Shown here one piece after another: positions 8,852 to 15,504 of a DNA stretch of 46,640 nucleotides. The DNA is from Ferdinandcohnia sp036965165 (lineage in GTDB: Bacteria > Bacillota > Bacilli > Bacillales > Bacillaceae_L). Made by a program: the position numbers and the translations under genes. The first letter of the stretch is position 1. Every line of letters starts with the position of its first letter. The notes below the pieces were generated by a model. That model ran no database searches. It saw only the letters and a list, made by a program, of their open reading frames with translations, and was not told the DNA's origin. The DNA lies in assembly GCF_036965165.1 (NCBI RefSeq), contig NZ_JBALOX010000038.1, positions 1 through 46,640 on the forward strand, written 5' to 3'.

Positions 8852-8930
8852 TTCTTATCCNNTGATACCTCGGCAACAGACTATTAGTACTGTGCCAATT
8901 CCAGTAGCGAATGCTAGAAGATAAGAAGAG
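8852..8930 (+). ncRNA. SAM-I (S-box) riboswitch, interrupted by a scaffold gap
   Basis: TTTCTTATC (8852-8860) and GATAAGAAG (8920-8928) form the P1 stem. Between them are the S-box blocks CTCGGCAAC, GTGCCAATTCCAG and a P4 hairpin TAGC-GAAT-GCTA. The 5' side of P2, which normally carries the AGAG, GGAGGGA and GGCCC blocks (about 24 nt), is missing exactly where NN stands at 8862-8863, so the join hides real sequence. It lies upstream of a cyclase and a YxjG-like methyltransferase, a class of gene known to be S-box controlled in Bacillus. Confidence 0.85.
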
Positions 8931-8954
8931 CAGGATGTTCTATTTGTCTATTAA

Positions 8955-8986
8955 CCCTCTTCTTATTTTCGAGAAGAGGGTTTTTT
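8955..8986 (+). terminator. Riboswitch expression-platform terminator
   Basis: CCCTCTTCT pairs with AGAAGAGGG around TTATTTTCG-like loop sequence and is followed by six T. Located 24 bp after the S-box aptamer, it is the SAM-dependent terminator expected to stop transcription before the 9016 gene when SAM is high. Confidence 0.88.
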
Positions 8987-9015
8987 GCATTTAAAATTAA
9001 TTATGAGGTGATTGA

Positions 9016-9768
9016 ATGTCAACGTTGAGAACAGAAAATGAGTTATTAAAAGCTTTTGAAATTCTGAAAAGTAAAGAGTGGGTTGATCTAACACATTCTT
9101 TTGGTCCGAATTCTCCACATTTTGCTGCTTTCCAAGATGCTGAATTTAAAACACTATTTACTCATGATGATGGATTTTTTGCACAGAGTTTCACATTTCC
9201 TGGACAATATGGAACCCATATTGATGCGCCGATCCATTTTGTTCCTAACCAACGTTATTTGGATGAACTTGAGTTAAAGGAGCTTGTGCTACCACTGGTT
9301 GTAATTGATAAGTCAAAGGAAGCAGAAGAAAATCATGATTTTATTCTAAGTGTTGAAGACATTCTAAAATTTGAAGAAGAACATGGGGAAATTGAAGTAG
9401 GTACATTTGTAGCATTGCGGACAGACTGGAGCAAACGTTGGCCAAACAAAGAAGCATTCGAAAATATAGATTCAGATGGTAATAGTCACGCACCTGGTTG
9501 GGGAATTGAGGCCTTAAAATTTTTATTTGAGGAAAGAAATATTAAAGCTGTTGGCCACGAAACGTTTGACACGGATGCAGCAATTGATTATCGAAAAAAT
9601 GGGTCACTAATTGGAGAATACTATGTGCTTGAGCAGGATACATTTCAAATCGAATTATTGACTAACCTCGATAAAGTACCGGCAAAAGGAGCCGTTATTT
9701 TTAATATCTGTCCAAAACCCGAAAAAGGATCTGGATTCCCAGTACGTTCATTTGCTATCTTGCCATAA
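9016..9768 (+). CDS. Cyclase family protein (kynurenine-formamidase-like hydrolase)
   Basis: A 250-aa metal-dependent hydrolase of the cyclase/KynB family. The signature metal motif HxDxPxHF is present as GTHIDAPIHF (residues about 69-78), preceded by WVDLTHSFGPNSPHF. A second conserved part is GHETFDTDAA near 177. Family members hydrolyse N-formylkynurenine, isatin or similar amides; the substrate here cannot be read. GAGGTGA precedes the ATG. It is the first gene after the S-box, 64 bp before the YxjG-like gene, so it should be induced when SAM is low, a context pointing to sulphur or methionine salvage rather than tryptophan breakdown. Confidence 0.85.
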   Translation: MSTLRTENELLKAFEILKSKEWVDLTHSFGPNSPHFAAFQDAEFKTLFTHDDGFFAQSFTFPGQYGTHIDAPIHFVPNQRYLDELELKELVLPLVVIDKSKEAEENHDFILSVEDILKFEEEHGEIEVGTFVALRTDWSKRWPNKEAFENIDSDGNSHAPGWGIEALKFLFEERNIKAVGHETFDTDAAIDYRKNGSLIGEYYVLEQDTFQIELLTNLDKVPAKGAVIFNICPKPEKGSGFPVRSFAILP

Positions 9769-9832
9769 AAGCTATTGAATTCAAATGTATGAAACTAAGA
9801 GAAAAATAGGCTAAAAAGGAGAGAAATATACA

Positions 9833-10936
9833 ATGACAAAAATATTAGTTAAAGCACCATTTCGCGCAGATCATGTAGGAAGTTTACTACGACCAGAAAG
9901 AATTCATCAAGCAAGAAAGGATTTCCAAGCAGGAGCCATTACTGCAACAGAACTTCATGCAATTGAAACTGAAGAAATCAAAAAAGTAGTTGATAAGCAA
10001 TTAGAAGTTGGCCTACAAGCCGTTACTGATGGTGAATTCCGTCGCAGATTTTGGCATACAGATTTCTTAGAGCATTTAAATGGTGTTGAGGGCTATGTTC
10101 CGGACTATGGCTTTAAGTTCAAGGGTGAAGAAACAGAACGCTACGATGTACGGGTTATTGGGAAAATTTCATTCAACCAAGACCACCCACATATTAAAGA
10201 TTTCGTCGAATTTAAAGAAATTGTTGGGGATCGTGCGGTTGCAAAACAAACCTTCCCAAGTCCAAATCAACTTTTTAACGCTGGTATTCGCAACAAGGAA
10301 ATCTATCCCGACCTTGAGGAATATGCAAATGATATTATTCAAACATATCGTGATGCAATCAAAGCTTTCTACGAAGCAGGCTGTCGTTACCTTCAACTAG
10401 ACGATGTGTACATAGCGGGTCTAAATGCACCGGAAATTCCTTTTAATGATAGTAGTTCTACTCGTGAGGAGTTGATTGAATTAGCGTTAAAAGTTGCAAA
10501 TGGTGTGCTAGAAGGGAAGCCGGAAGATTTAACAATCACAACTCATCTTTGCCGCGGAAACTACCGTTCCAATTGGGCATTTGAAGGTAGCTATGCAAAA
10601 ATTGCACCAACCTTATTTGCGAAAGAAAATGTGGATGGCTTTTTCCTAGAATATGATGATGATCGTTCAGGGGATTTCACTCCACTAGAGTTTGTCCCAA
10701 ATGATGGTCCTCGTGTTGTACTTGGTGTCTTTACATCAAAGCGTGGGGAATTGGAATCGAAAGAAAACATTATTGCGCGAGTAAAAGAAGCATCTCAATT
10801 TGTACCACTTGATAATTTATGTATTAGTCCACAATGTGGCTTTGCTTCAACCCACCACGGAAATATTTTAACGGAAGAAGAGCAATGGGCGAAAATGAAG
10901 TATATCGTTGATATTTCAAAAGAGATTTGGGGATAA
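9833..10936 (+). CDS. Cobalamin-independent methionine synthase family protein (YxjG/YxjH-like)
   Basis: A 367-aa protein equivalent to the C-terminal catalytic half of MetE, the size of Bacillus YxjG/YxjH. It probably transfers a methyl group to homocysteine from a small donor. The start FRADHVGSLLRPERI and the blocks VTDGEFRRRFWHTDF, QLDDVYI, HLCRGNYRS and LCISPQCGFAS are characteristic; the last includes the zinc-binding Cys of the family. It is second in an S-box-controlled transcript, which fits methionine biosynthesis or recycling. Strong AAAGGAGAG precedes the ATG by about 10 nt. Confidence 0.9.
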   Translation: MTKILVKAPFRADHVGSLLRPERIHQARKDFQAGAITATELHAIETEEIKKVVDKQLEVGLQAVTDGEFRRRFWHTDFLEHLNGVEGYVPDYGFKFKGEETERYDVRVIGKISFNQDHPHIKDFVEFKEIVGDRAVAKQTFPSPNQLFNAGIRNKEIYPDLEEYANDIIQTYRDAIKAFYEAGCRYLQLDDVYIAGLNAPEIPFNDSSSTREELIELALKVANGVLEGKPEDLTITTHLCRGNYRSNWAFEGSYAKIAPTLFAKENVDGFFLEYDDDRSGDFTPLEFVPNDGPRVVLGVFTSKRGELESKENIIARVKEASQFVPLDNLCISPQCGFASTHHGNILTEEEQWAKMKYIVDISKEIWG

Positions 10937-10992
10937 GAAGGGAGCAAACACTACTAGATGATAAAAGGTTAGGGTGCTTCCTTACAAGAATT

Positions 10993-11025
10993 GACGTATG
11001 AATTGGCATGCGTCTTTTTCTTTTT
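10993..11025 (+). terminator. Terminator after the S-box operon
   Basis: GACGTATG pairs with CATGCGTC (one G-T pair) around AATTGG, followed by TTTTTCTTTTTAT. Confidence 0.85.
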
Positions 11026-11060
11026 ATGGGATCAGGTTAAGCATTCGAGTCTTATAAAAT

Positions 11061-11246
11061 AAACGGAAAAATTCCGCTTAATTGGTAAACATTATAAAAA
11101 AAGGCTGGTATAGACGGAGAGATTCCGTCTATTGAGTTGAAAAACGTGAAAATGACTGATTTTGCTTTGCATAGTCGGAAATCCTACCCTTATTTATCCC
11201 CAAACGAGCTCCATCCTGTATTTAGACGGAAAAGCTCCGCTTATTT
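11061..11246. repeat. Four dispersed hairpin repeats, ACGGAAA...TCCGC type
   Basis: The 433-bp gap between the YxjG-like gene and pirin holds four related short palindromes spaced 50-60 bp apart. Near 11062 is AACGGAAAAATTCCGCTTA, near 11112 AGACGGAGAGATTCCGTCTA, near 11172 a degenerate TAGTCGGAAATCC, and near 11223 AGACGGAAAAGCTCCGCTTA. Each could form a short hairpin on either strand. No ORF with a ribosome site was found here. They look like a lineage-specific intergenic repeat family. Confidence 0.7.
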
Positions 11247-11369
11247 TTACCTTTGCTGGTTAGGGTTATTACCCTTTAATTAAAACTGATGTGTATATAA
11301 AAAGGTCTTGAACAAGAAACGTATAGCTAGATTTGTTATACTTTACTTAAAACAAAAGGTGACTATTCA

Positions 11370-12107
11370 ATGCTAAGAAAACTATCTGCAGATATGCATA
11401 AACAACCATACAAGGGACCATTTACAATTACACGAATTCAGCCAGGCGATATTTTAGAGGAGAACGAGGATTTTTCATTTGGACCATTAAGCATTATCGA
11501 TCATGCCGTAATGAAAAAGGGATTAACCATCAAAATGCATGAGCATGTGAATGATGAGATTTTGAGCTATGTATGGAATGGTACGATGCATCATAAGGAT
11601 TCAACTGGTTTGGAGGCACCCATTTCTCCTGGAAACTTAATGATGATGAATGCGGGAAAAAGCTTCTGGCATGAAGAAAAAGTGAAAAATGATCATGTCG
11701 AGATGCTGCAAATTTTCGTTCGACCACGTGAAACAGATCTTGAACCTACTATTCAATTTCATGAAAAGCCAATTCGAAATCGAGACTGGTATCTTATAGT
11801 GGGACCTGAAGAAAGTAAAGCTCCACTTCCAGTTAGACAAGACGTCTATATTTTTGATGCAAATCCGAAGCAAGGGGATCAATTAGATATCCCTGTATGT
11901 CAAGGCTTACATCCATTTTTATATGTTTTGGATGGGGAGATTGCAGTCGGTGACCTTCAAATTCAAAAAATGGAGGCTGTTACAGATCTAGAAGTAGCAC
12001 TACCCCGGATAACTGCAGTAACAGATTCAACACTTGTGCTCTTTTTCGTCGATATGAATGCGCCGGCATCACTGATGGGAACCATTAGTGGGAAAAAGGA
12101 ATTATAA
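11370..12107 (+). CDS. Pirin family protein (cupin)
   Basis: A 245-aa bicupin of the pirin/YhhW group, some members of which are metal-dependent quercetinases. The first cupin shows KMHEHVNDEILSYVWNGTMHH (shortened form of the HxHxxxE metal box) and LMMMNAGKSFWHEE; the second cupin near residue 175 is more diverged (GLHPFLYVLDGEIAVGD), as is usual. Function in this organism cannot be told from context: it is monocistronic, ended by a terminator shared with the convergent DsbA-like gene. AAAGGTG stands about 8 nt before the ATG. Confidence 0.85.
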   Translation: MLRKLSADMHKQPYKGPFTITRIQPGDILEENEDFSFGPLSIIDHAVMKKGLTIKMHEHVNDEILSYVWNGTMHHKDSTGLEAPISPGNLMMMNAGKSFWHEEKVKNDHVEMLQIFVRPRETDLEPTIQFHEKPIRNRDWYLIVGPEESKAPLPVRQDVYIFDANPKQGDQLDIPVCQGLHPFLYVLDGEIAVGDLQIQKMEAVTDLEVALPRITAVTDSTLVLFFVDMNAPASLMGTISGKKEL

Positions 12108-12117
12108 ATTCTAAATG

Positions 12118-12160
12118 AAAAAATCTGTAAAACCCTACCACGGGCCTTACAGATTTTTAT
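12118..12160. terminator. Bidirectional terminator between pirin and DsbA-like genes
   Basis: AAAATCTGTAA pairs with TTACAGATTTT; T-runs flank it on both strands, so it can serve both convergent genes. Confidence 0.85.
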
Positions 12161-12166
12161 TTTACT

Positions 12167-13084
12167 TTATTTTTTCACAAAGTATTTCTCGCCAAGAAGC
12201 TCTTTTTCCTCATAAGCTTTTGGTTTTAATTGACTCTCAACGAAAGCCTCTAGTTCAGACGGTTCCAAATCGTACATGACTTCAATTTCTTTTGCAAAAA
12301 GAATTTCTTTTTCGAGCAACTGTGATAGCGCAGGTTGCTGCTTTGCTTTTGGTTCCTCTTCGCCCGTAATTTTTGATAGCCCGGTAACATAGTTATCCAA
12401 CGAACGGCTACCAACAATTTTAACGCCTTTATTTTCTTCATTCACCATAATAATGGTAGGAAAGCCTCTAGCACCAAGTTTTGCTGCAAGAGCAAAGTCC
12501 TCGTTTAATAGTTGTTGTCCGATTTCAGATTCTGCTTCATTTACAATAGCTTCTCCGTCTAGTCCTAAATGATTTACATTTTCAATCATCACCGATTTTT
12601 CAGCAATATTTTTATTGAATGCAAATAGTTCTTCTCTAGCAAAGCGTAAATATTCATTTGCTTTCTCGTCACCATGATTTTTTTGAATCACCTTGTACAC
12701 ACGTGATGGTGGGAAGGAAGATTGAACAGGATTGTCAACCATCAGTGATCCATCGATTGGCATACGTGAGTATTCGCCAACTTCTCTCCAGTGCCCAGCT
12801 ACATCTGCCGGTCCAAAGATTCCATTTGCTGGATCAACGGGGCCACCATGCCATTTTTCAAGTAATCCACCCAATACAGTGTGGAAATTGAAGTAATGTC
12901 CATACTGCTCTTTGAAGCGGCGGAAAGTAGGTTCAAGCGCCCAGCAATGTGAGCAAATTGGGTCTGTTACATAATATAAATCAATTGTCTTTTTCGGGTT
13001 CAAATCAATCATCTCCATTTCTTCGTCTCCTGCTACTCCACATACACCTGTTTCTAAATCACACATTAAATTGTTGTTTGTCAT
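12167..13084 (-). CDS. DsbA family thioredoxin-fold protein
   Basis: A 305-aa thioredoxin-fold protein of the DsbA/FrnE group. The dithiol motif is CSHCW within LYYVTDPICSHCWALEPTF, and the cis-proline loop is GARGFPTIIM. An unusual Cys-containing N-terminus, MCDLETGVCG, precedes the fold; no signal peptide is visible, so it is likely cytoplasmic. It has general similarity to SpxH/YjbH adaptors, but the N-terminal His-rich region of Bacillus SpxH is absent. The ATG at 13084 is preferred over the upstream one at 13141 because GGTGAGGG stands just before it. It is divergent from a TetR regulator, with a palindromic operator between them. Confidence 0.82.
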   Translation of the reverse strand: MTNNNLMCDLETGVCGVAGDEEMEMIDLNPKKTIDLYYVTDPICSHCWALEPTFRRFKEQYGHYFNFHTVLGGLLEKWHGGPVDPANGIFGPADVAGHWREVGEYSRMPIDGSLMVDNPVQSSFPPSRVYKVIQKNHGDEKANEYLRFAREELFAFNKNIAEKSVMIENVNHLGLDGEAIVNEAESEIGQQLLNEDFALAAKLGARGFPTIIMVNEENKGVKIVGSRSLDNYVTGLSKITGEEEPKAKQQPALSQLLEKEILFAKEIEVMYDLEPSELEAFVESQLKPKAYEEKELLGEKYFVKK

Positions 13085-13183
13085 TTGATTTCCCTCACCT
13101 TTTAATTTTATTGAATCAATCTGTTTGCTTTGTAATTCCATTTTAGTGGATAATGGAAAGCATACATACCAATAGATTACTTG

Positions 13184-13205
13184 ATATGTTGGATATCCAA
13201 CATAT
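13184..13205. promoter_or_regulatory. Perfect 22-bp palindrome, candidate TetR operator
   Basis: The half-site ATATGTTGGAT is followed immediately by its exact reverse complement. It lies centrally in the 157-bp gap between the DsbA-like gene and the TetR gene, where binding could control both. A further GTTG copy occurs at about 13216. Confidence 0.85.
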
Positions 13206-13241
13206 TTTAAAAAATGTTGAAAAAGTGGGAGGGATTACGAA

Positions 13242-13823
13242 ATGTCTGAAGAAAAAACTGACCCCCGGGTTCTACGCACACGAAAATTAATAATGGATTC
13301 TTTCATTGACCTTTCAGGAAAAAAGGAATTTAAAGATATAACGATTAAAGACATCACTACTGAAGCAATGATCAATCGGGCTACATTTTATTATCATTTT
13401 GAAGATATTTATGACCTATTGGAAAAGGTTTTATCCGAGGTTTTGCTTATTAATTTGAATAGCGAGTCCTATCAACAAAGTGAATTAAATGAAGAAACAT
13501 TTATCGCTATCTTTAAGGCAATCACGAATTTTCAACTTTCGTTATCGAACCGATGCCATCGTGGGTATGAGGATACCATTTCACGAATTATTCGCGACCA
13601 GCTTGAAGTCATTTTTTATAAAATGTTAAAAAAACAACATCCTACAGACAATGAAAATTCGCTAAAAGTTACAGCTATCATGTTAAGTTGGGGGATGTAC
13701 GGGGCTTCCGTCGAATGGAGAAGAAATCCGGATACCGTTAGCCCAGAGGAAATGATTAGGTCAGCTATACCTTATATTAAGAATGGTATTGACCTTGGGT
13801 CACAGGGACCGGTACTTAGCTAA
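13242..13823 (+). CDS. TetR/AcrR family transcriptional regulator
   Basis: A 193-aa repressor with an N-terminal TetR helix-turn-helix (residues about 10-56, ending INRATFYYHFEDIYDLLEKV) and a C-terminal ligand/dimer domain of the type common in Firmicute TetR proteins (LSWGMYGASVEWRRNPDTVSPEEM). Starts with GGGAGGG 8 nt upstream of the ATG. It probably regulates itself and the divergent DsbA-like gene through the palindrome at 13184-13205. The inducer is unknown; a thiol or redox signal is a guess from the neighbour. Confidence 0.92.
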   Translation: MSEEKTDPRVLRTRKLIMDSFIDLSGKKEFKDITIKDITTEAMINRATFYYHFEDIYDLLEKVLSEVLLINLNSESYQQSELNEETFIAIFKAITNFQLSLSNRCHRGYEDTISRIIRDQLEVIFYKMLKKQHPTDNENSLKVTAIMLSWGMYGASVEWRRNPDTVSPEEMIRSAIPYIKNGIDLGSQGPVLS

Positions 13824-13896
13824 GCTGTATTCATGAATGTATATTTTTATTTTAAATTGTAAAACCTAAAATTATTAAATATAAGGAGCGATAACT

Positions 13897-14121
13897 ATGA
13901 ATGGATTACAACGTTTTGCGCTTGCTTTAGTAATTATTGGGGCGATTAATTGGGGGCTTATCGGTTTCTTCCGGTTTGATCTGGTAGCATCTATATTTGG
14001 CGGCCAGGATTCCTTTTTATCTAGGATTATCTACGGTTTGGTGGGATTAAGTGGTTTATACAGTCTTAGTCTTCTATTTAAACCTAGTCGCGAAATTGTT
14101 CCTGAAACCAGCAGAACCTAA
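13897..14121 (+). CDS. DUF378 family small membrane protein (YuzA-like)
   Basis: A 74-aa protein with two membrane helices and the DUF378 signature INWGLIGFFRFDLVASIFGG. The Bacillus YuzA protein is of this family and size. Role unknown. AAGGAG lies 8 nt before the ATG, and a terminator follows. Confidence 0.9.
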   Translation: MNGLQRFALALVIIGAINWGLIGFFRFDLVASIFGGQDSFLSRIIYGLVGLSGLYSLSLLFKPSREIVPETSRT

Positions 14122-14146
14122 GAATCAATAAAAGCTTTTTAATTAG

Positions 14147-14176
14147 TAGATCAAGCCCTAGGGTTTGATCTATTTT
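14147..14176 (+). terminator. Terminator after DUF378 gene
   Basis: TAGATCAAGCCC pairs with GGGTTTGATCTA almost without a loop, followed by TTTTA. Confidence 0.75.
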
Positions 14177-14300
14177 ACGTTTTGGGAAAAAAATGAGAAG
14201 ATATCCATGGTGAAGATTAAGGTAAATATTAAGTGTGGATATTACCAATTTTTTTAAAGGGGCAATGAACCTGCCTCTGCAACCCTGGGAGGTATTGGTT

Positions 14301-15356
14301 ATGAAGAGCATTTTTGCGGATGTGATTCAGTTTAGGGGGAGTCATTATGATTTCGGTCATATGCAGGGAGAGCTTCTTAAGGATTCTTTTCTGGTAAGGA
14401 ATCGTGAGCAGCAATGGAAAGTAAGAAAGCCACTATTTCGAATCGATCCAATTGAGACGAAACGGGTATTTGAAAGTTTGGCTCCATTTATCTGGGAAGA
14501 GTTTTTGGGGCTTCAAGATGCGTTGGAATGGTCGATGGAAAAGGTATTGATGGAATTTGGAGGGTACAGGGTTAATATCAAGCCCTCAGGCTGTTCGATA
14601 TTAGTCGGCGAAAATTATATGATCCGAAATTATGATTATCATCCGAAGACATATGACGGTCGTTTTGTTGTATTTCAACCTACAGGTGGTGGATATGCAA
14701 CCCTAGGTTTAACACAAAAAATTACCGGTAGATCTGATGGGATAAACGAGAAGGGATTATCAATGGGGTATACTTTTATGAACCGAAGACGCCCTGGAAA
14801 CGGATTTGTTTGTTATATGATCGGAAGACTTATTCTTGAACTATGTGCAAATGTAGAAGAGGCCACCCAGCTGTTAAAAGAAATTCCACATAGAGGTTCC
14901 TTTAGCTATGTTTTATTTGATTCTCGCTGTGAGATGCCTACAATTGTAGAAACGTCACCAAGAAGAGTAGAGGTAAGACAAGGATATACTTGCACCAATC
15001 ATTTTAAAATCCTAACAGAAGAGAATCGTCGAGCCCTTGATGATTCGAATAAGAGGCTACAGGCTATTGAAGAAAAAGACAACTTAAACGGACTTGAGGC
15101 GTTTCGACTTTTAAACGATACGGATCAAGGGGTCTTCTCAAAGCTTTATGGAAGTTGGGCAGGAACGATTCATACGTCTGCCTATTTTCCTGAAAAACTA
15201 GAAGCCTGGTGTGCGCTTGGTGGGGACCAGGAACCTGCTGTATTTAACTTTGCTGAATGGATAAAGGGAACAGACTTTCCGATTACAAAAATCGAAGGTG
15301 AAGTTGATACAGATATCCCCTTTGTGAATAAGGAAAAGGCTGATTGGTTTAAATGA
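14301..15356 (+). CDS. C45 family autoproteolytic acyltransferase/hydrolase
   Basis: A 351-aa Ntn hydrolase of the C45 group (acyl-CoA:6-aminopenicillanate acyltransferase-like). Members self-cleave before a Cys that becomes the N-terminal nucleophile; Cys98 in SGCSILVGENYMIRNYDYH fits, with the NYDYH context typical of linear-amide hydrolases. Downstream GRSDGINEKGLSMGYTF and TCTNHF are also family-like. The start at 14301 has GGGAGG 8 nt upstream; the frame is open to a GTG at 14235 without a site. It lies just upstream of the PucR-type regulator and could deacylate an amide as part of the same catabolic region, but this is only proximity. Confidence 0.82.
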   Translation: MKSIFADVIQFRGSHYDFGHMQGELLKDSFLVRNREQQWKVRKPLFRIDPIETKRVFESLAPFIWEEFLGLQDALEWSMEKVLMEFGGYRVNIKPSGCSILVGENYMIRNYDYHPKTYDGRFVVFQPTGGGYATLGLTQKITGRSDGINEKGLSMGYTFMNRRRPGNGFVCYMIGRLILELCANVEEATQLLKEIPHRGSFSYVLFDSRCEMPTIVETSPRRVEVRQGYTCTNHFKILTEENRRALDDSNKRLQAIEEKDNLNGLEAFRLLNDTDQGVFSKLYGSWAGTIHTSAYFPEKLEAWCALGGDQEPAVFNFAEWIKGTDFPITKIEGEVDTDIPFVNKEKADWFK

Positions 15357-15396
15357 GGATAGAGGGATACTTGCACTCGTCCCAACCGATCGACAA

Positions 15397-15426
15397 TTGA
15401 CAAATTTTCTGAATTGAGTTTATAAT
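15397..15426 (+). promoter_or_regulatory. Near-consensus sigma-A promoter before the PucR regulator
   Basis: TTGACA (15397-15402) and TATAAT (15421-15426) are separated by 18 bp, about 80 bp upstream of the regulator start. Confidence 0.75.
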
Positions 15427-15504
15427 TAATAATTAACATAATTTTATGTGGCACCTCGTACATATTTTTTAGGCTGATAAATAAATGCCGGGAGGTGGTT
15501 TGCT

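Noticed and set aside
10080..10400. Plus-strand 106-aa ORF inside the YxjG-like gene
   Set aside because: Out-of-frame shadow within a clear conserved gene, with no ribosome site or family resemblance.
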